From assembly GCA_922989275.2 (NCBI GenBank), contig OV277866.1:33001246-33065245 (forward strand): a DNA stretch of 64,000 nucleotides. The letters are read 5' to 3'. How positions within the stretch are numbered: position 1 is the stretch's first letter; each line of letters begins with the position of its first letter. This stretch comes from Gari tellinella (Eukaryota > Mollusca > Bivalvia > Cardiida > Psammobiidae). Below, piece after piece: positions 13,001 through 22,000 of this stretch. The notes under the pieces were generated by a model. That model saw nothing but the letters and a program-made list of their open reading frames with translations, was not told the origin of the DNA and searched no databases. Made by a program: the position numbers and the translations under genes.

Positions 13001-16000
13001 CAATATTAATGTACACCTTAGATTACAGTATTAACTATTAAGCGGTCATTCGGAGAAGAATAATGAGGTGACAAGCGGAACTAAATATAAGACATCTGCA
13101 GGAGTTCTATATCACTTTTCTGCAAACAAAATAGGGTTTTAAATCCCTCCTCCATAGGTTGTTTTCAGTATTGAAGACCTGCTTGCTGACAGCAGGCTGA
13201 AAGAAAAACAAAATGCTCCTAATGGAGCATCCTTCTTTATTTCCAGTCTGCTTTGAGCTATTATCTGTTAGGATATTGGAAATGATTCTTAAGATGGATA
13301 TTCATAACTGTTTAAAGTGGAACTATTTTCTTCAGTGGAAGAATAGATGTATGACGTAATAAGGTGAAGGCCTATCCATCGAGTAGCTAAATGTGTAAAC
13401 ATTGGTGTCTGGGCGAAGAAGTTATCCTACCTGAAAGTAAGGGGGCTGCTGTACAATCGACCGTCTATAAACGCAATTATCTCATTTGATGAAGTCAAGT
13501 CTGATAATAAATTGAAAAAGAATATCAAAAGTTGTGCAATTAACGGAACATTGTTAAAACAAAACAGTATATAAACGCAGTAATCTTATTTGATGAAGTC
13601 AAGTCTGATAATGAATTGAAAAAGAATATCAAAAGTTGTGCAATTAACAGAACATTGTTAAAACAAAACAGTACAGCTGAGAACACGTAATTTTTTTTCT
13701 CGTTTAAATGAAGCTTAAACTTAAAAAGATGAAAACAACAACTGAATTAACACTTTGACATTTATATTTATTGTTATTTGGGTGGCAAACAGTTCAGAGC
13801 CTGATCAGACGCCGAATAATCTGGTGTCTGATCATATGGCTAAAATATCTGCATTGGAAATAAGTGCTTTTGCATAAACACGTTACAGTGGAGAATCTGT
13901 TATTCTTTCCCGTTTAAACGCAAACGTACGCAAACGCAAAACACTAAAACGTAGAAAAGAACAATTTTGGACAATTCTGATAATTCTTGTTTACCTTGAT
14001 GGCAAACAGTTTGGAGCCTGATCAGACGCCGGGTTACCCGGCGTCTGATCTGGCTCCAAACTGTTTGCACTGCAAATAATAGTTTTAGCGTAAACGCGTT
14101 TATTGGGAAAGAATAACAGATTATCCACTGTAGCTGGTAGAAAATAACGCCTTCTACATTGTATCACCATATGCAGGCAATTCAAATATTCATTTTCGAT
14201 TTAATATTTTTAGCAGAAACGAGCTTAAAGCAGGCTGAAAGTAAAACAGAAAGTTACGAAAGGATATCATCTTTAACATTCAATCTGCTTTAAATTTATC
14301 ATTATATGTCAAACCATTAGACATACAGAATATTAACATTGGGTTTCAATGGTAGCAGAATTTCAATAAAAGCTGTCTGCTATACATGATACATATACCT
14401 GCTTTAAGGTATAATCTGTAGTTTTAATCTAAGGCTTGGTTTGAAGTTTTTTCTCAACATATAATGATATATACAGTACTGAACCTTATTAAATTAACAA
14501 TTTTTGCGATTCGATGGCAATTCGCTTGCAATTCGATGGCAATTCGCTTGCGATTCAGAATAGTAACTATACTCTCGGATAAGTTTATTGAATGGTGTAT
14601 CTCACAAATGTTCGCAAATATGCTTTCGTTCATTTTCTCGATTCCATTTTTGTCACAATCGCTTCGGAAAATTCGCGTAAAAATATTCAAAAGTATGATT
14701 TGTTTTTTGAAGCGCCCGATTCGATGGCAATTCGCTTGCGATTATGAATTTAATTTAATAAGGTTCAGTACTGTATTATTGAAAAAAGACATATGCATGC
14801 TGCATTTTAGATGGCTTCTCGTTTCGATTCAAACTGTTTCACGTTCTGATAACAGTTTATGTAAGAAAAAATCAGATAAATCAAACCTGATTTTTTTCGC
14901 AGACGCAAAACACAACAAGTATAGAGCGTTCAGATGGTTACTTTTGTGACAGGTAACCGAAGCAACATTTTGCAGATTTCCACAGTTGATAGAAATACTG
15001 CTTTAATATAAAATACAAACCAGTTCAGTGCAATAATGATAAAATAATCCGTGTAAAATTGTCACTATCATGATAATGTCTGCTCGCAAACTTATCGTCT
15101 ACCTTTATTTAAAAAATTGGAATTGTTACCAGTTGGACTTTAAATCATTGATATAGATGTCAAACAGTATGTATTCTGATCTGGCATCGCATTACTCGGC
15201 GTCTGATCTGGTTCCAAACTGTTTGCATATGTTAGTGTTATACAGTCTGACAGCGAAACGGATAGCAGACTTCCACTTTTCTCCTATAGTCTAAGAGGAC
15301 CTTAACCCTTTACCTGATAGCATTGTTTCTAGTATTGAAGATATGTGACTACTTAAAGCAGGTTGAAAGTAAAGCAGAATGCGCCCTAAGGCGCATTCTG
15401 CTTTACTTTCAGCCTGCTTTAAGCTATTAACTGCTAGAATAAGGAAAGTATTAAATATGACACATATTCATCACGGTATAATTTGGAACTATTTTCCTCA
15501 GCGGATGAATAGAATGAATATGCTAAAAGTCGCTTCTATAAGGGAAAGGGTTAAAATGACAGAACCGGTCCGTAGATATAAGGATGTTTTTGTTAATTTG
15601 AAAACATTGGAGGTCCTTCCTGTTTAAAAACAATAGTTGTTCTAGAGATCAATGCTCATTGAGGGACTGAGTCAGGTTACCTTAGAAAAATGATAGATAG
15701 ACTGAGAGACTGACTGGTTGGTCGGTCGACTTACAGATTGATCAATAGACCGACTAACCTGACTGACTGACCGACCGACGGACATGTGTTTGAGGAGCTA
15801 ATGTAACACAATTAATTTACTTGTTTGTGGGCCAAACTTTATTGGAGACATCGGAATTGCCATGTCTATGTATCCTACCCTTGTACCATCGACATACCAA
15901 GAGTATGATGATCCGCTGACCTGAAAAAATCAACCACAATCAGCATTACGAGCATATTAATTAACTCATTCACTACCTTACTTCTAGAACAATGGTTATT

Positions 16001-19000
16001 TGCAAACAGCTGGGATTTTGGTTAGACACTGTGAAACGCGACATCTAACCAAGATCGGAATTGTTCAACACTAATAGCGATATCATTTTAGTCTAAAATT
16101 TAAAATTTGAGAAATACAAGCAGATTACAATTGTTTAAAGCAGATGGCGTCATGGCAGTTACGGGGTTAAACAGACGATATGAAAATGTGCAAACCGGAT
16201 AACTTTTACAATAATGTGGCAATGTTGAAATGATAAAGGCAATTAACATGATAAAAAATGTATGCAGCCAGACCGGGACTTGAACCCGGGACCCTCGCTT
16301 ACAGGGCGCATGCTATCCCGCCTGAGCCATCCAGGGAGCTTACACTATGAACTCAACTCGGTTACAGGCACATACATGCTTAAGTTGTTATTTCAGACCA
16401 TAACAGGAAAACAATGTACCCTTAATGTCATATCTGTTTTATAAATCTACCAGCTTGTTTGTTTCCTTGTTACCGTAAAAACCATAAAATTGCGACACAT
16501 GTACCCTTTGTAATTGATGTTATTACCCTAAAATTTGATCCAATGGGGTTTATCACACAGACAGTCAGTAATTTGACAAAAAGGTTACTGAATGGTAAAC
16601 AGGGTAGATCCTTGTCAGACTGTCTGTCCCAATTCTTAGGATCATTAGGGTACGATAGGTTATAAACTTGAATCTGCTAGGGACGAAAGACGAACAATTG
16701 ATCACCGTCGCACATCCAGATGAGACTACAAGTACGTGTGTAGGTCAGTGTCCCATCTGGATCCTATCTGTTTAACGCTCTAGTGAGGTTGTATTAAGAA
16801 AATGCAATTAACTCTTTCACCGCCAAATTAATCGTAAGGTGTTTGCCCTTCATCGCCGTATTATCACCTGCATAAGTACTGTTAAAAGATAGATTTAACC
16901 ATTTCACTACCAAATGGTTTGTGAGATTTTTACCCCTTCACCGTTTCATTGTCGTCTGCTTCAACTTTGTAGTCTGCAATATCGTTTCAAAGTTAAAAAA
17001 AAAAGGGCAGTATGAGTGACTAGATTCCAAAACGAGCGTTAAACAGTTTGGATCCTGATCAGACGCCGCTTTATGCGGCAACTGATCAGGATCCAAAATG
17101 TTTGCAAACGCGATTTTAAGCGTCATTGAGAGCGAAAGCGTTAAGGTTGGATAAAATAGAAACTATTGATATGAGTGTCAAACAGTTAGGCCCTTGACCA
17201 GGCGTGGGGTTACATGAAGTTGAACTGCGCCCAAACTGTTTGCAAGAACGACTTTAGGCGACTTCGGCATTGAAAGAGTTCCATCAACCTCGAGAATTGT
17301 TACAGACGACAATTACATAGCGTACCGTGGATAATCTGTTATTCTTTCCCGTTTAAACGCAAACGTACGCAAACGCAAAGCACTAAAACGTAGAAAATAA
17401 CAACTTTTGGACAATTCTGATATTTCATGTTTATCTTGGTTGCAAACAGTTTGGAGCCTGATCAGACGCCGGGTTACCCGGCGTCTGATCTGGCTCCAAA
17501 CTGTTTGCACTGCAAATACTAGTTTTAGCGTAAACGCGTTTATTGGGAAAGAATAACAGATTCTCCACTGTACGGTTAAAGTAAAAATTCGGATAAATCC
17601 TCCAAGATATCGTTTGTTTCCTTGTTGGATGCACAGCAGATGTTTTTGGGTTTTACACAACTATGGTCCTCGGGAGGGTTACACATCTGTAGACGTTGAT
17701 TCTTATATGGAATGGAATAAACTTCAAACTGCGTCTCCTTCCTTTGGTTCTTATCAATGCACGGTTGGGATGGCTGAATTCAGGCACCGCAATATAAGAG
17801 TTCAAAACTTTGTACATGAGAATAACGTCTGCCCAGGTTTTAAGTTGTTGGAGACTTGGCCTCTGTAGTTGCTGAACCATTCCAGTAACACTATGTTCAT
17901 GTGGATTGTTTGGTTTATTAAGTGTTCAACATGCTGCGACCCTTTGTACCTGTACCAATCCGTTTGATTTGTGTTGTATGGTGCAGGTTTCATTTAGATG
18001 ACGCATATTCTAATTTCGGCCGCAATAAACTTTTATGGGCATTCTCCGTCATTTGAGGATACCAATAATGTATGTTTCATTTTAGAAAACAAAGTAATGC
18101 TTGTCATGTTGTCAGTATGTAAGTGCTTTTGTAAGGTGGTGTAGAAAAAAACTGTTATGATACCTTTCTAACATTAACATCACTTAACTATTACTCCAGA
18201 ATTTAAGTTTTTGCGAGATCCTCTTGTAGTAGAATGTGGTCAGTTTCACAACAGTTCTATACAACACTCTATCATTAGCAATTAAACGAAAATTGATGAA
18301 ATACTGTCAGCAACGTCATTAATTTAGAGGAGAAATAAAGTTGGTCCAAGGACAATCACTTGTGGTACATCAGACATGACCTTTGAGGTTTTTGACGACA
18401 CATTATCTACTACTACTTTCTGCGTCATGTCTTTAAGAAACTTGTCAACACATCCACGAATACTACCGGTAAGTAATAGAAGTCAAATTTGTTGGACAAA
18501 CGTTGATGCGAAACCATATCGAACACATTAAAACAAACAAGGATTGTCAAATAGGCTTGGTGGCCAGTGTTAAGTTCTCCTAAGATATCATCTGTGGTCG
18601 TCAAAAGCTGTGATTCGCACGTGCGTTTAGAACGAAAGCTATGTTGGATTTCATGAAGACTACTTTGAGAATCTGGATGGTTCATGATTGGTGAAACAAG
18701 CATGTTCTAACATTTTAGGGATAACGGCAGTAAGAGGTACAGGACAGTTGTTTTTCAGGTTTAGATATGTCCCCACTTCTTGAAAATTAGAACTACATTT
18801 GCTTGTTTCCAATCATCTGGCACTTCACTATTGTCCAATGACTGTTGATGATTGATAGATAGAGTATCTGAGATTTCTTGGTAGCATGATATTCAGAATA
18901 AACTAAGACACGCTTACTGGCAGTATGTTGAAGGCATATTGACCACGGTAACCGGACAAAATACCCCTCGGACAAAAAACCCTTCGCTCAATTTTGCCTG

Positions 19001-22000
19001 GGCGGACAAAATACCCCTCATCGTTTTGCCTGGGCGGACAAAATACCCTTCAAGTTTTTTGCAAGGATGGACAAAATACCTTTCATATTAACTAAACATA
19101 TAGCGTTGTTGAAACAATATAAAGAGATAAATAACATGTGAAAATGAATTAATTGACTACTAATTAATAATATTTAGTATTTTATAACAAGTGAAAAATA
19201 CAACAGAAATTTTGCAATGTGTAGTGATATTGTGCTTATTATATTTTAAGTTAACTCTTCAAAAACATGAAACATCATAATAAATATAAGTTTAATTACT
19301 TTCTGAATTTAGAGATATCCTTTTAAGTTGCATCAATCAAGGAAGTTCACACCTTATGAAAGCCTGTGCTCTTGATCAATTATTAAATCATTGTCAGACT
19401 TTGCCACTTTAGATTAGTAACAATACAAACTGATAAAAGTGTTTTCTTAAGAGTGGTTATTAAAACTGATAGACATTGATATTTTTGATCACCCACACAA
19501 AAGGAGTCTATCAAACTGAGAATTGGATGATAAAGCCTTTTAATTAACTCAGGCTAATTAAAAGACATAGACACGGACATAATGTCTATGACATCTTATA
19601 TGAAGGGTATTTTGTCCACCCTTGCAAAAACCATGAAGGGTATTTTGTCCGGGTTGGCAAAATATTGAAGGGTATTTTGTCCGCCCTGGCAAAAAAGAGC
19701 GAAGGGTATTTTGTCCGAGGGGTATTTTGTCCCCACAAGAAAATGACACCGACCATTGCACTACAAAGAGGTTCTTGACATTCATCAAACATAAGATAAA
19801 AGTCTATAACAGTATGTCATCGCTGAAATCTGGAGGGCTATCGATTTCAGATCCAGTTGCAAAAGCGGAAGCTCTAAATTCGTCTTTAGCCCTGAAACTA
19901 AATTCACAGCTGATGAGTTCCTACAAAAATGTAACGTACCTTCAACACCTAATGTGCAGTTATGGAGGATTTCAGCACCACTACTGAAGGTGTCCTCAAC
20001 CTCCTGAGAGGTCTGAAACCTAACAAAGCTGCCGGCCCTGATGAAATTAACCCAAAAATTCTCAAAGAACTTGCTCCCGAAGTTGTTCATTTTTTATCTC
20101 TTATTTTTAACTTGTCTCTTAGTTCTGACTGTGTACATCTTGACTGGCAATTGGCCCATGTCTCACCCATATACTTAAAAGGATCCAAGCTAACCCAGAA
20201 AACTATAGGCCAATCTAGTAAACTATTGGAATACATAGTGGTAAGTAAAATTATGGGTCATGCAGATAGTAATTTTATTCTTCATCCTCTTCAACATGGT
20301 TTTCGTCGCTCAATGTGATGTGAATCTCAACTCATAGAATGTTTTGATGATGTTAATTCAAACTTAGATAAAGGAAAATGGACTTCTCTAAAGATTTTGA
20401 TAAGGTTAGCCATTCACCTTTCTGTCAAAAACTCACATACTATGGCATCAGTGATAAGGTCACCACATGGACCGAAAATATTCTGTCATGGGCCCGTAAT
20501 TCTTCTTATTTTACATAAATGGCATCCCTGTTGGCCTTAATTCCACTGCCCGCCTGTTCGCCGAAGATACTATTGCTTATTTGTTAACATGTCCATCTGA
20601 TGCCCTCCAACTACAGTAAGATCTAGACAAGCTCTCAGCATGGGAAAAATCATAGGAAATTTCATTCAACCCAGTTAAATGTAATGTACTCTCTATTACA
20701 AATAATAAGAAAACAAAACAATATTCGTACACTCTTCATGGACAACGCTTTCAGCATGTTTATCAAGCCAAGTACCTGCGCATAACCATACAGACCAACT
20801 TAAAATGGGACAGTCACATTGCAAACATATGTAATAAAGCAAACTCCACTCTTGGCTTCCTGCAGAGGAATCTAAAGATAAACTCCAGCTCCATCAATGA
20901 GATGGCATACAAGACCCTTGTCAGACCAACACTGGAATATGCCTGCTCTTCTTCGGACCCTCACACCAAGCCTGATATGGACAGGATTGAGATGGTCCAA
21001 AGGAGAGCAGCCAAATATTTAACAAACGACAAATGTTGTCGTAAGTCAAAACTTTAAAATACATTTAATCTCTAATTTCTCTATCTAATCCTATCTTGTG
21101 ACACCTTTTTGGAATCGTCTTTTCAAGACGATTCCAAAAAGATGCCACACGACAGGATAAGATGGAGAAATAAATAATAATTGAGAATTTTATAATCTGA
21201 CTTACGACAACATTTGTCGTAATAAGTTTTATTAAACGGGCCCCAGAACTGTCAGTCACTGGAAACAAGGAGACGTAACGCACGGCTAACAGTTTTTCAT
21301 AAAATAGTCCATAACGAAATATTAACATTAACAAAGACCCTCTTATCCCTCCCAAACGCCACAGAAGACATGCCCATCATAACACCTTCCAAATACTCCT
21401 TTGTGGAACCCAGACTCGAAAATACTCATTCTTTCCTAGAACTATAGTAGACTGGAACTCTCTGCCACCCGGTATCACGTCAATCCAATCAACAGCTGAC
21501 TTTAAATCATCAATCAGTTTATTAAATCATCAATCAGTTTATTAAATAATTAATTTGTACATGCGCGCTTATAAAACCTCATTTTTTTTTCATAGTCATA
21601 CGTTTCCTTTTTGGGGGGATGGGGCCGTTCACACAATCGAAAAAAGCATTACAGTGAAACCCTTCTAAACCGGAACCACTAAATACCGGAATTCTCTCTC
21701 AACCGGACGAAAGAGTTGGTCCCGTTTCTAACCGTTCTTCATGTTTACCCCTTACACTATAAATATACTTTTTACCGCCTTTGATTTATTCCTACACTAA
21801 AGAAAATACATTGTAAGAGATGATAGCTGAAAGCAGTTTGACAGTTAAGCAGAGTGCGCCTTCAGGCGCATTCTACTTTACTTACTTTAAACCTGCTTCT
21901 ACAAGTGGTCAACTATCTTCCATACTAGAAAAAACTTTTTGGGTAACGGGTTAAAAACCCCTCTAATATACAGGAAACCCCTCCAAACCGGAACATTATA

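Noticed and set aside
14464..14949. 161-codon frame.
   Set aside because: Most of it is the 14474-14773 TIR element with its direct repeats; composition and content are those of the repeat.
19558..19792. Minus-strand frames with repeated TKYPS / QNTL peptides.
   Set aside because: They are the translated iterons of the 18952-19735 transposon, not protein repeats.
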